Of a stretch of 64,000 bases of DNA, positions 36,578 to 45,324 are shown in pieces. Location of the stretch: NCBI GenBank assembly GCA_021324435.1, contig JAJPIZ010000041.1:19734-83733 (forward strand), written 5' to 3'. The position numbers and the translations under genes are program-made. The DNA is from Anaerolineae bacterium (GTDB lineage Bacteria > Chloroflexota > Anaerolineae > Anaerolineales > Villigracilaceae). Within the stretch, counting starts at the first letter, position 1. Every line of letters starts with the position of its first letter. The notes under the pieces are model-generated. The model was not told where the DNA came from. It did not search any database and saw only the letters and a program-made list of their open reading frames with translations.

Positions 36578-38145
36578 AACAAAACGAAAAAGAGAACCGC
36601 TTCTGGTTTTACTTCTTTCTGGCCGGACTGATTGTCGGCCTTATTTTACGTTTTTACCTCGCCAGTTTCGCGAAGATGCCGGGTCATGGTGACTCGGCAT
36701 TCTACTATACGGTCGCTAAAAATATAGCGCTCGGCCGCGGCCCGGTAATTGATTACATCGTCTATTTTTTCAGCGGGCTTTTGCCGCTTCCCCACTACGC
36801 GGGCGATTTTTGGAATCCGACTGCCGGGTATCTAATCGCGATTCCGATGATCATATTCAGGAGTACATCCATCCATGTTGCGCTCATCGCGCCCATTCTG
36901 ACCGGAATCGTCCCGGCTATTGTTGGGTATCTCGCTGGGAAAAAATATTCCGGTTCGATTACCGTCGGGGCGCTAACCGGCGTTCTAACTTTCTTTTCAC
37001 CGTTCCAAGTCTGGTTTTCTACAACAACCGAAGCGATCATCTTCTCAGGCGCATTTGGGGCGTTTGCGCTTTATTTCATGATGAAGGGTGATGAATCGCC
37101 GCGCAACTACCTCGTCGCGTCCATTTTCACCGGCCTGGCAAATTTGATTCGCCAAGACACTATTCTTTTGCTTGGTGTGCTTGGGATTTGCATACTACTC
37201 GCAACAGTGCCGTGGAAATCAAAGTTAATCGTTGCCAGCGCGGCGGTCGGGATTCACCTACTCATCCTTTCCCCGCTTTTAATCAAGAATTACATGGAAC
37301 TCGGATCGCTCTTTCCAGCCGGCCCGGCCAAGACGGCCTTCCTAACCACATACGAAGATTTTCATTCCTACAACAAAGAGATAGACTGGCGCACATTGCG
37401 CGCGACATTCGGGATTCGGGGCATCATCACAAAAAGACTTCACACCGCTTGGGAAAATATCGGCCAAGTGGAATATTTCATTGACCCGGTGCTTGAATGG
37501 CTCTTCTTGGCATCATTAGTAGAGCTCATTTTCATTCGCAGAAATTTCTTGAAGTTGAAATGGCTCTTGCCAGCATTTCTTTTCGCGGCGTTTGAATATT
37601 TGTTTTACACGTTTGTTGCCAGTTACTCCGGGCCTGGCTCGCTAATCAAGAGCCTCGGGGTCTTGATGCCATTTATTTGCCTCATGATCATTGATAGCTG
37701 CGCCGCTTATCTTCGACCAAAGTCATTACTCTTCAGCGCAGTTATTTTGCTATCTGTTTATTCGGCCTACACCGGTTTTCGGAGAAATTACGCCTCCACC
37801 GTCTATTACAACGACATTTATGGACAATATAAAATTGTTCAATCAATTGTCGCAGAAGACGCTGAAAAAAGGGGAATAGAAGCCAGCGACATTTCGATTA
37901 TGGCGCGTGACACGTGGGACGTGTATGAGGGAACCGGCTTCAAAACCGTCATGGTTCCAAACAACAACGTGGACACGATCTTATTTGTGGCCCAACACTA
38001 TGACACTCATTACATTCTTCTTCCAGCAGACCGCCCCCAGTTGCAAAAAGTTTACGACAATACAACACCTGATCCTCGGTTCCATCTTATAGCATCTATC
38101 CCCAATTCCGATCTAAAAATATTTTGGATGGATTTTGGTCCATAG
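36565..38145 (+). CDS. GT-C/family-39-like membrane glycosyltransferase
   Basis: 526 aa with ten or more predicted transmembrane helices. Near the N terminus, after the first helix, comes FAKMPGHGDSAFYY, the position of the catalytic acidic loop in GT-C enzymes such as ArnT/PMT proteins. A soluble C-terminal region (about 430-526) follows the last helices. Such enzymes move sugars from polyprenyl-phosphate carriers to lipid or protein acceptors outside the membrane. Only the fold family is claimed. It converges with an STT3-like gene at 38183. Confidence 0.7.
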   Translation: MGIVEQNEKENRFWFYFFLAGLIVGLILRFYLASFAKMPGHGDSAFYYTVAKNIALGRGPVIDYIVYFFSGLLPLPHYAGDFWNPTAGYLIAIPMIIFRSTSIHVALIAPILTGIVPAIVGYLAGKKYSGSITVGALTGVLTFFSPFQVWFSTTTEAIIFSGAFGAFALYFMMKGDESPRNYLVASIFTGLANLIRQDTILLLGVLGICILLATVPWKSKLIVASAAVGIHLLILSPLLIKNYMELGSLFPAGPAKTAFLTTYEDFHSYNKEIDWRTLRATFGIRGIITKRLHTAWENIGQVEYFIDPVLEWLFLASLVELIFIRRNFLKLKWLLPAFLFAAFEYLFYTFVASYSGPGSLIKSLGVLMPFICLMIIDSCAAYLRPKSLLFSAVILLSVYSAYTGFRRNYASTVYYNDIYGQYKIVQSIVAEDAEKRGIEASDISIMARDTWDVYEGTGFKTVMVPNNNVDTILFVAQHYDTHYILLPADRPQLQKVYDNTTPDPRFHLIASIPNSDLKIFWMDFGP

Positions 38146-38182
38146 CAAGTCGGGTAGCATAAACCCTTGGCTCCGAGTTTGG

Positions 38183-39691
38183 TCATTTGATAATTTCAAA
38201 AACAATTGATTCTTGATCTCGATACACCTCTCGCATTCGAGGGTCGCTTTCAGCGACGTTAATAAAATCGCCGTGCTGCAAGTCACTGATCACGTAATGT
38301 GCGCCGAATTCATTCGGAATCGCCTCGGACAAGTCGTAAATTTTGCCATTCGTGATGGAGACCCACAAGTTATATAGGCCGGGATTATAGAGTTGCATGT
38401 AGGTCGGGTCAAGTCCAATCAAGTACGTATTGTATGAGTCATAATAAAAGAGACGCGGAAAATCGTCCCAATCCGTTTGAAAGACGCGCTCTCCCGGTTT
38501 TGTATTTGCCATCAGCCATTTCGTAGCGCCCTCGTAAAGCGTATAAGGCTTCGAGCCTTGAATGCTAAGCACGGCGTCGCGGTATGAGATATACATTCCG
38601 AACAACAACAAAACGGGCAGCAAGAACGGAATAACTTTATGATACAGAGCCTGAATTGGTTTTGGGAAAGGCTCCGATGATTCGATCCCATCAGATCCAC
38701 TCAAAAGCGGGGACCAGGCCAATGCCGCGAAAATCAACACAAAGGGCGGGAAGTATTCGATGAATCGCCGCGCTTGAAACAGCATCAGACCAAACACCCC
38801 AACTGCAAAGAAAGCAGTCATTAAGGAAACGTCCATGCGCTTCCCGCGTAGACCGAGTCCCAGTGCGCCGATCAGGAAGAGGGTCAACGCGAGAGGCGAA
38901 TTACTCAACAGCTGGCCGGTACTGTAAGGAAACCATTCATTGCCCACGCTGATCGAAGTCGCGTTTGTAAACTTCGGCAGAAGATGCCGATAAATGAAAA
39001 CGAGGTCGTGAGGAAAGTATACATTGATCACCAGCCCGAGGATTGTGCCCGCGACCACACAAGCCAGCGGCCGCCAATTGACCTTGCCTTCTGTCAGGAA
39101 AACCGCAACCAGATGAATCGCCGCCAGCGCAGGCAGCAAAATAAAAGCATCGTACATCCATACATATAAAAATGCCAGAACGGCCAAATGTCTATTTTTT
39201 CCTGTCAACAGCCAATGCATTCCTAGGGTCAGCGCGCTCAAGGAGAGAGAAAGCGGACGCGTGATGCTCATGCGATACAGAAACGCCTGCGATACCGCCA
39301 ACAGGCCTAGGGACCAAAATTCTGCATAGCGCACTTTTTGTCCGCGCAGGAGCCACCAAACAGCAAGAAAGGAAAGACTGGCAAAAAACACTGCCGACCA
39401 CTTTGCGCCAAGGCGCAAATCCCCAAACGTGAAGGGAATCAGCGCGACATGATAAAGAAAATGATGATCGTAAAATTCCCGTTCATTCAAAATCGTCAGT
39501 GGTAACCAGATGAAATCGGGCTTCAATCCCTGTTCGCGCATGATGAGCGCCATCTTGATGTGATAAAAGCCGTCGTTATCGGGCATGTTCGGCGTGGAAA
39601 ATTGGATGCCGGCCATAAAAGCAAAGAAGACGGCAAACAACAAGATAGCTTGCGCCCAAACAGTCAATTTCGGCCAGAAAAGATTCTTCAT
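38183..39691 (-). CDS. STT3-like GT-C membrane glycosyltransferase
   Basis: 502 aa with about eleven predicted transmembrane helices and a soluble C-terminal part of about 120 residues. The first external loop holds MPDNDGFYHIKMAL, which resembles the DxD-type catalytic loop with following His in STT3/AglB/PglB oligosaccharyltransferases. A canonical WWDYG motif is not present; TDWDDFPRLFYY in the C-terminal part occupies a comparable place and could be a variant. Protein glycosylation is therefore a possibility, not a conclusion. The gene is read from the strand opposite its glycosyltransferase neighbour. Confidence 0.65.
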   Translation of the reverse strand: MKNLFWPKLTVWAQAILLFAVFFAFMAGIQFSTPNMPDNDGFYHIKMALIMREQGLKPDFIWLPLTILNEREFYDHHFLYHVALIPFTFGDLRLGAKWSAVFFASLSFLAVWWLLRGQKVRYAEFWSLGLLAVSQAFLYRMSITRPLSLSLSALTLGMHWLLTGKNRHLAVLAFLYVWMYDAFILLPALAAIHLVAVFLTEGKVNWRPLACVVAGTILGLVINVYFPHDLVFIYRHLLPKFTNATSISVGNEWFPYSTGQLLSNSPLALTLFLIGALGLGLRGKRMDVSLMTAFFAVGVFGLMLFQARRFIEYFPPFVLIFAALAWSPLLSGSDGIESSEPFPKPIQALYHKVIPFLLPVLLLFGMYISYRDAVLSIQGSKPYTLYEGATKWLMANTKPGERVFQTDWDDFPRLFYYDSYNTYLIGLDPTYMQLYNPGLYNLWVSITNGKIYDLSEAIPNEFGAHYVISDLQHGDFINVAESDPRMREVYRDQESIVFEIIK

Positions 39692-39710
39692 AAGAATTAC
39701 CTATTATAAA

Positions 39711-39740
39711 CAGAAGCGACAGATGTATCTGTCGCTTCTG
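39711..39740 (-). terminator. Probable terminator after pckA
   Basis: Perfect 13-base-pair stem CAGAAGCGACAGA (39711-39723) with TCTGTCGCTTCTG, loop TGTA. On the minus strand it is followed by TTTATAATAG, a weak T tract. Confidence 0.6.
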
Positions 39741-39764
39741 AATCACAGCTTTGCCGCCTCAAAA

Positions 39765-41411
39765 CTAGACCTTTGGGCCTGCCGCCAAAACTTCCGGGGG
39801 GCAGCCATCTTCGAATTTTTTAAAATTCTCTACAAAGCGCGCCGCCAACTGACGATACTTTTTATCGTACTCTTTTTTGTCCGGCCACGAACCGGATGGA
39901 TCGAGAACTTCATCCGGCACATCCGGGCATTTGGTTGGGACTTCAAAACCAAAGACTGGGTCTTTTGCAAATTTGACTTTGTCCAGTTTGCCGGTCAGCG
40001 CCGCGGACAGTAACGCGCGTGTGTACTTGATGCTGATACGTTTGCCGATGCCGTAGGCGCCACCTACCCATCCGGTATTGACCAACCAGCATTTGACCTT
40101 ATATCGCTCGATCTTGCGTCGGAGCAAATCAGCATAATAATATGGATGATGCACCATGAACGGGCCGCCAAAACAGGCCGAGAACGTGATCTCCGGTTCA
40201 TCGCGCAGACCAACTTCCGTGCCCGCGATCTTAGACGTGTAACCCGAAATGAATTGATACAGCGCCTGATTTGGAGTCAACCGCGCGATGGGCGGCATCA
40301 CGCCCGACGCGTCGCAGGTCAGGAAAATGATATTTTTAGGATGACCCGCTTTCTTTTCTAGGACAGCATTATCAATGAACTCAAGTGGATAAGAAGCGCG
40401 CGTATTTTCAGTCAGCGAATCGTCGTCAAGATCAATGTAGCGCGTCACGGGGTCAAATGGAATGTTCTCAAGGATGGTGCCAAATCTTTTCGTTGTCGCG
40501 TAAATCTCAGGCTCGGCGGTCGGCGAGAGGCCGATGACTTTGGCGTAGCATCCGCCTTCAAAGTTGAAAACGCCGTCGTCGCTCCAGCCATGCTCATCGT
40601 CCCCGATGAGGCGGCGCGTTGGATCCGCTGACAGCGTGGTCTTGCCCGTCCCGCTGAGTCCAAAAAACAGCGCTACATCATTTGTATCCGCTGGGTTGAC
40701 GTTGGCAGAGCAATGCATCGAAAGTACACCTTCCAACGGAAGCAGATAATTCAAAATCGTGAAGACCGATTTTTTGATTTCGCCCGCATAGGCCGTGTTG
40801 CCGATGATGGCAAGTTTCTTTTCAAAGGAAAGACAAATAAATGTTTCACTTGCAGTGTTATCCACCGCGGGCGCGCTTTTGAATGACGGCAATACGATGA
40901 TCGTAAAGTCTGGAACAAAGCGTTTGTATTCTTCGAGCGACCGCGGGACTAAAAACATGTTACGTACAAACATACTGTGCCACGCCAGTTCCGTCACAAT
41001 GCGGACGGGCAAACGATAGTTTGCATCCGCACCGGCGTATGCATCCTGGACAAAAACGTCGCGCCCCTGCAAAAATCCCAACATGCGGTCATACAGGACT
41101 TCAAACTTTTCCGGTGCGAACGGACGATTGTACACGCCCCACCAGACCCTGCCCTCCGAGTCGGCTTCACGCACGACGAACTTATCCGTCGCGGCGCGCG
41201 CCGTGTGTTTGCCTGTGTTGACGACGAATGGCCCGCCAATTGAAGTCACACCCTCGCCTCGAAATACAGCTTCTTCGTAAAGCGCTTCGGTGGTTAAATT
41301 CCAATACGCCAAACGCAGATTTCCCACGCCTTGATTCGACAAGTTGTAATCTGCTTTTCGAGTTTGAGCCACAGACTCGGCAGGAGTTTTGATATTCAGC
41401 AGATTGTTCAT
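39765..41411 (-). CDS. pckA: Phosphoenolpyruvate carboxykinase (ATP)
   Basis: 548 aa. Converts oxaloacetate and ATP to phosphoenolpyruvate, CO2 and ADP at the start of gluconeogenesis, in the cytoplasm. The kinase P-loop GLSGTGKTTLSADPTR and the metal/substrate loop GDDEHGWSDDGVFNFEGG identify the ATP-dependent class; RLTPNQALYQFISGYTSKIAGTE lies in the C-terminal half, cut here into shorter pieces RLTPNQALYQF and SGYTSKIAGTE. Length fits the family. The start overlaps the upstream aminotransferase by four bases, so oxaloacetate-linked enzymes are co-expressed. Confidence 0.97.
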   Translation of the reverse strand: MNNLLNIKTPAESVAQTRKADYNLSNQGVGNLRLAYWNLTTEALYEEAVFRGEGVTSIGGPFVVNTGKHTARAATDKFVVREADSEGRVWWGVYNRPFAPEKFEVLYDRMLGFLQGRDVFVQDAYAGADANYRLPVRIVTELAWHSMFVRNMFLVPRSLEEYKRFVPDFTIIVLPSFKSAPAVDNTASETFICLSFEKKLAIIGNTAYAGEIKKSVFTILNYLLPLEGVLSMHCSANVNPADTNDVALFFGLSGTGKTTLSADPTRRLIGDDEHGWSDDGVFNFEGGCYAKVIGLSPTAEPEIYATTKRFGTILENIPFDPVTRYIDLDDDSLTENTRASYPLEFIDNAVLEKKAGHPKNIIFLTCDASGVMPPIARLTPNQALYQFISGYTSKIAGTEVGLRDEPEITFSACFGGPFMVHHPYYYADLLRRKIERYKVKCWLVNTGWVGGAYGIGKRISIKYTRALLSAALTGKLDKVKFAKDPVFGFEVPTKCPDVPDEVLDPSGSWPDKKEYDKKYRQLAARFVENFKKFEDGCPPEVLAAGPKV

Positions 41412-42625
41412 AGCCAGTCTCTCACCATTTTTTTATCGCCAATATAAATTTCATTCGGGCTGGTTGGGTCAAGCGCCCATTTGATGCGCGCGATGCCTTC
41501 CGTCACATCTTTTACCGTGCCACTGAAGGACAGACGAATGTGTCCTTCCATGCCAAACTCTTTGCCGGGCACTGTTACGACTAACGCTTTCTTCAAAAGG
41601 AATTTCGACAACTCAACCGAACTGCTGTTGAACGCGCGCAGATCGGGCAATGCATAAAAAGTCCCGTCCGGCGGGATGAGCCGCGCTCCATTGAAGGACT
41701 TCAATTCCTGCAATAAGACATCGCGATTGTTCTGGATCTGCAAACGGATCGCCTCCACCACGGACTGCAAACCGTTCAGCGCGCCCTCCGCCGCGGCCTG
41801 GCTGACGGGGCTGACGCCCGACGTGGTCTGGGCAGTGACATTGGTCATCACACGCACAAGGTCACGCGGCGCCACCACCCACCCGACGCGAAAACCGGTC
41901 ATGCCGTAAATTTTCGCTACGCCATTGACGATGATGATGTGAGAATCTTCGATATCTTTTTGTGTAAACCGAGTGGCTGGAACTGCCTCTTTGCCATCAA
42001 AGACCAGTTTGTGATAAATATCGTCGCAGACCAAAAAGATTCCCTTGCGTTCACAAAAGTCAACCAGCTTCTCAATCAATGCGGGCGGATAAATCACGCC
42101 GGATGGATTATTCGGACTGTTGACGACAATCGCTCGCGTGTACGAAGTCACTGCGCGCTCAATATCTTCAAAACGCGGCGTGAACGTCCCGTCTTCCGGC
42201 GTAACAATCACCGGCCGCCCCATGCACATCTTGATAATTTCAGGATACGACACCCAGTACGGCGCGATCACGATCACTTCATCCTGCGGATTCAAAATGG
42301 AAAAGAAAATATTAAACAGCGATTGTTTCGCCCCGTTGGTGACGATTACGTTTTCCGGCGCGACAAGCCGGTCATAATTTTCCTCGGTGTAGCGGACAAT
42401 TGCTTTCTTGAGCGAAGGCACGCCGTCCGCGGGTGTGTATTTCACTTCCCCGCTGGTCAGCTTTGCGGCAGACGACAGGATGGCATTGATCGGTGTTTTG
42501 TTCTTCGGCTCTCCGATGCCTAAATGTATCACCGCTTCACCGCGTTCGCGCAAAAGTCGCGCTTCTTCATTCAAGGCCAGGGTTGGAGACTCGGCGATTT
42601 CACTTGCTAATTTACTCAACTTCAT
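41408..42625 (-). CDS. Class I/II aminotransferase, aspartate-aminotransferase-like
   Basis: 405 aa, normal for fold-type I aminotransferases. It shows GIGEPKNKTP near the N terminus, NGAKQSLF, NSPNNPSGVIY, the Schiff-base Lys in NGVAKIYGMTGFRVGW and the substrate-binding Arg near the C terminus in HIRLSFSG. The position before pckA, with a four-base overlap, favours an oxaloacetate/aspartate role. A GGAGGGAAAGG ribosome binding site lies upstream. The exact amino donor is uncertain. Confidence 0.9.
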   Translation of the reverse strand: MKLSKLASEIAESPTLALNEEARLLRERGEAVIHLGIGEPKNKTPINAILSSAAKLTSGEVKYTPADGVPSLKKAIVRYTEENYDRLVAPENVIVTNGAKQSLFNIFFSILNPQDEVIVIAPYWVSYPEIIKMCMGRPVIVTPEDGTFTPRFEDIERAVTSYTRAIVVNSPNNPSGVIYPPALIEKLVDFCERKGIFLVCDDIYHKLVFDGKEAVPATRFTQKDIEDSHIIIVNGVAKIYGMTGFRVGWVVAPRDLVRVMTNVTAQTTSGVSPVSQAAAEGALNGLQSVVEAIRLQIQNNRDVLLQELKSFNGARLIPPDGTFYALPDLRAFNSSSVELSKFLLKKALVVTVPGKEFGMEGHIRLSFSGTVKDVTEGIARIKWALDPTSPNEIYIGDKKMVRDWL

Positions 42626-42676
42626 TTTCCAATTCCTTTCCCTCCTCTTTTATACGCAGGAGAGGGGCCGGGTGAG

Positions 42677-42714
42677 ATAAAAACAAAATCTGGTCAGGCT
42701 TCTCCCTGACCAGA
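42677..42714 (-). terminator. Rho-independent terminator after fabD
   Basis: Ten-base-pair stem TCTGGTCAGG/CCTGACCAGA with six-base loop (42689-42714). On the minus strand it is followed by TTTTGTTTTTAT, a good T tract. Confidence 0.85.
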
Positions 42715-42823
42715 TAGAGTACATCCAGTTACACTGACAGAACCGCGTCGCAAGCGGCATCGTCAATTGTGTTTATGTCGGACAAATTGCTCACGCCGCC
42801 ATTATACTATATGTCACAAAGCG

Positions 42824-43765
42824 TCATTCGAGCGCGGCAAAATCGGATGGATTCCCAAGCGGCAAGCCCACCGCCGATGAATCGATGCGGCGAATCAGGC
42901 CGATGAGAACGCTTCCGCTTCCAACCTCGACGAAGGCCTTGATTCCGTTTCCAATCATCCTCTGCACCGACTCGGTCCAGCGCACGCGCGATTGCATCTG
43001 CAATTGAATGTCCGCGCGCAATTCCGCCGCAGATCGAATGACATTGGCATTCACATTCCCAATGATTTGACCTTCCACGCCTTTGATCGACGCGGCATTG
43101 ACCGCCTCATTCCACTCATTTTGAATAGATGCCATTAACTGCGAGTGCGCGGCTATCGAAACCGCCAGCGGGATGGCGCGCTTCGCACCCGCGGCTTTTG
43201 CGCCTTCCATGGCGCGCTCTACTGCGGCCTTGGCGCCAGAGATAACCACCTGCCCAGGACAATTATCGTTTGCAACCTGAACGGATTCACCCTCGCGGCT
43301 CGCTTCAGCACAAACTTTTTCCAGTGCGGGAATATCGAGATTCAAGATGGCAGCCATGCTTCCGGGTGCAAGTTCACCCGCTCGCTTCATCAACTCGCCG
43401 CGCTTGCGGACAAGTCGCAGGCCGTCTGCAAAAGACAAAGCCTCAGCCGCCGCGAGAGCTGACAACTCGCCAAGCGAATGTCCCGCCAGCGCGGCCGGTT
43501 TGAGGTCCGGGTAAAGATGCGTGAAGACTCTGTATGCGGCCATCGAGTGAACGTACAACGCAGGCTGAGTATTGACTGTGTCATTCAGTTCAGTGTCTGG
43601 CCCATCCCACATCAATTTCGACAAAGCAAATCCAAGAATCGAATCTGCTTCTTCAAAGGTCTGCCTGGCAACAGGGTATTGCGCGGCAAGATCGCGTCCC
43701 ATACCCACGGATTGCGAGCCTTGGCCGGGAAAAACAAACGCGGTGGTTTTGAAATCAAGTTTCAT
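42824..43765 (-). CDS. fabD: Malonyl-CoA:ACP transacylase
   Basis: 313 aa. Loads malonyl groups from CoA to acyl carrier protein for fatty acid synthesis. It shows the N-terminal FPGQGSQSVGMG, the nucleophile Ser in AGHSLGELSALA, the catalytic His in SIAAHSQLM and the C-terminal VEVGSGSVL. A GGAGAGAAA ribosome binding site precedes the ATG. It follows the L32 gene on the same strand, separated by a terminator-like hairpin, and ends at its own strong terminator. No other fab gene is in the window. Confidence 0.95.
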   Translation of the reverse strand: MKLDFKTTAFVFPGQGSQSVGMGRDLAAQYPVARQTFEEADSILGFALSKLMWDGPDTELNDTVNTQPALYVHSMAAYRVFTHLYPDLKPAALAGHSLGELSALAAAEALSFADGLRLVRKRGELMKRAGELAPGSMAAILNLDIPALEKVCAEASREGESVQVANDNCPGQVVISGAKAAVERAMEGAKAAGAKRAIPLAVSIAAHSQLMASIQNEWNEAVNAASIKGVEGQIIGNVNANVIRSAAELRADIQLQMQSRVRWTESVQRMIGNGIKAFVEVGSGSVLIGLIRRIDSSAVGLPLGNPSDFAALE

Positions 43766-43779
43766 TTTCTCTCCAGCGT

Positions 43780-43816
43780 TTTAAACACAAACGAGCCGTG
43801 TTCGTCACGGCTCGTT
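43780..43816 (-). terminator. Terminator-like hairpin between rpmF and fabD
   Basis: Eleven-base-pair stem AACGAGCCGTG (43790-43800) with CACGGCTCGTT (43806-43816). On the minus strand it is followed by TGTGTTTAAAACG, a moderate T-rich stretch. It may allow partial read-through to fabD. Confidence 0.6.
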
Positions 43817-43821
43817 GCGAA

Positions 43822-44022
43822 TTACCCGGGTTGTTGTTTTTCTTTTTTGACTTCAAACACTTCGCGTCCCTGATAGTGGCCGCAGTTCGGGCAGACTGTA
43901 TGAGGCAATCTCATCGAGCCGCAGTTGGAGCAGGCAACCAGGTTGCGCGATTGCAAAGCATCATGGGCGCGACGGCGGTCGCGGCGGCCCTTCGAGTGTT
44001 TGCGCTTGGGATGTGGGGTCAT
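43822..44022 (-). CDS. rpmF: 50S ribosomal protein L32, zinc-ribbon form
   Basis: 66 aa. The basic N terminus PHPKRKHSKGRRDRRRAH and the four-Cys zinc ribbon (CSNCG and CPNCG) are typical of L32. The Cys-containing form needs zinc, and many bacteria also keep a Cys-free copy; none is in this window. A strong AAAGGAGAA ribosome binding site precedes the ATG. In many genomes rpmF lies beside a DUF177 protein and fatty acid genes; here fabD follows but the DUF177 gene is absent. Confidence 0.97.
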   Translation of the reverse strand: MTPHPKRKHSKGRRDRRRAHDALQSRNLVACSNCGSMRLPHTVCPNCGHYQGREVFEVKKEKQQPG

Positions 44023-44042
44023 GACGTTCTCCTTTTACATAA

Positions 44043-44068
44043 GTAGCAGCAACTTAAGTTGCTACTAC
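44043..44068 (-). repeat. Near-perfect palindrome in the rpmF leader
   Basis: Twenty-six bases, 12 of 13 pairs matched, centred on AACTTAAGTT. It lies 21 bases upstream of the rpmF start and just before its ribosome binding site. It could be an operator or an mRNA hairpin. Confidence 0.5.
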
Positions 44069-44146
44069 GCGTTTTCAACGAAGCGGGCGGATTATATCGG
44101 CAGAAGGCAGTGACGTCAAGCCTGAAAGGTTGTAGAATTGAAAGGT

Positions 44147-44854
44147 ATGGAAGTGCAGATCGCGGTATCCAAAGTCAACAAGTACGCGTCGTCCGAAAGC
44201 GGAGACACACTCGAGGCTATCGAGCGTCCGAATGGCGGATTGTCTGTTGTCCTGGCGGATGGGCAAACCTCCGGCCGCGGCGCAAAAGCGGTTTCGATGA
44301 TGGTCGTTCGCAAAGTCATCGGTCTGCTGGCCGAGGGCGTGCGGGATGGCGCGGCGGCGCGCGCTGCCTCGGACGCGTTATTCACTGACAAACAAGGCAA
44401 AGTGGTCTGCACCCTGAACATCGCCTCGGTGGATTTGCATAGCGGCACAATCGTGCTCACTCGCAACAATCCTGCTCCCATTTTCATCTCGCGTGGCGGC
44501 AAGACGGATTGCCTCGCGGCGGAGAGTGTGCCGCTTGGCGCTTCCCGCGATGTGCGACCTGTCATCACGGAAATTGAAATTGAAACCGATTTGACGATTG
44601 TGATTTACACCGATGGTTTGACTCACGCCGGCGAACGCCGCGGTCAACCGATGGATGTTTGCGAAACGACCCGTTCTCTGCTCGAAGAACAAGACCCGAC
44701 GCCGCAAGAACTGGCTGATTCGCTTCTGAATTATGCGGTCAAACTTGACGAAGGCCGGCCAGCCGACGACATCAGCGTACTCGTCCTGAAAGTTGTCCCG
44801 CGCACCGGCGACGAGGTCCGCCGCATGGGAATCAGACTCCCGATTAATTCGTAA
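44147..44854 (+). CDS. SpoIIE/PP2C-like serine phosphatase
   Basis: About 235 aa. Metal-binding Asp residues of PP2C/SpoIIE phosphatases are visible in VVLADGQTSGRG, IYTDGLTHAG and RPADDISVLVLKV, and the stretch TRNNPAPIFISR matches the core of this family. Such proteins remove phosphate from regulator proteins such as anti-sigma antagonists. It is a bare catalytic domain with no sensor. ATG 44147 has GAAAGG just upstream; TTG 44138 would add three residues. The P-loop gene that follows begins directly after the stop codon. Confidence 0.82.
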   Translation: MEVQIAVSKVNKYASSESGDTLEAIERPNGGLSVVLADGQTSGRGAKAVSMMVVRKVIGLLAEGVRDGAAARAASDALFTDKQGKVVCTLNIASVDLHSGTIVLTRNNPAPIFISRGGKTDCLAAESVPLGASRDVRPVITEIEIETDLTIVIYTDGLTHAGERRGQPMDVCETTRSLLEEQDPTPQELADSLLNYAVKLDEGRPADDISVLVLKVVPRTGDEVRRMGIRLPINS

Positions 44855-45223
44855 ATGGATGAGCCTGGCAGTAAACGTTTCCTGATCGGCATCGTTGGGC
44901 CGTGCGGCGCGGGGAAATCCACATTGATCGCAGAGTTGGAAAGGCGGGGCTTTCGATGCCGCCACATCGCGCAGGAACATTCGTATGTGCCGAGCATGTG
45001 GCAAAAAATTACCAATCCTGACTTGCTGATCTTTCTCAATTCATCCTTTGAAGTTTCCACCCGCCGCCGCAAACTCAACTGGACAGAAGCCGACTACACC
45101 GAACAGCAACGCCGCTTGACTCACGCCCGTCAACATGCCGATTTGCTCCTCGAAACCGACTCCCTCACACCCGCGGAAGTTCTGACAAACGTCATGGAGT
45201 TTCTCAAAACAAAAATGCCGTGA
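44855..45223 (+). CDS. Small P-loop nucleotide-kinase-like protein
   Basis: 122 aa. A clear Walker A motif GPCGAGKST (about residues 15-23) and a possible Walker B at LLIFLNSSF. The fold looks like a small nucleoside/adenylate-kinase-type P-loop protein, but it is short and lacks an obvious lid. The start is immediately after the SpoIIE-like phosphatase stop codon, so the two are coupled. Function unknown; a partner or regulator of the phosphatase is one guess from position only. Confidence 0.7.
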   Translation: MDEPGSKRFLIGIVGPCGAGKSTLIAELERRGFRCRHIAQEHSYVPSMWQKITNPDLLIFLNSSFEVSTRRRKLNWTEADYTEQQRRLTHARQHADLLLETDSLTPAEVLTNVMEFLKTKMP

Positions 45224-45250
45224 TGTGTACCGATTATCACTTTTCAGTAG

Positions 45251-45256
45251 TATAAT
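45251..45256 (+). promoter_or_regulatory. -10 box for secD-secF
   Basis: Perfect TATAAT 69 bases before the secD start. No convincing -35 hexamer lies 16-18 bases upstream. Transcription would start near 45263. Confidence 0.45.
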
Positions 45257-45264
45257 CACGCCGC

Positions 45265-45288
45265 GCCAGCCAAAGGCTGGTATTTTTA
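45265..45288 (+). promoter_or_regulatory. Hairpin at the 5' end of the secD leader
   Basis: Stem CCAGCC (45266-45271) with GGCTGG (45275-45280), loop AAA, followed by TATTTTTA. It would begin within a few bases of the predicted transcript start, so a stabilising 5' hairpin is more likely than a terminator. Confidence 0.4.
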
Positions 45289-45324
45289 TGGTTCAAAATA
45301 CCGAACCACTCGATGGAGTGAATC

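Noticed and set aside
45265..45288. Leader terminator or riboswitch before secD
   Set aside because: The stem is only six base pairs and would begin at the transcript start, too early for termination; no riboswitch core was seen.
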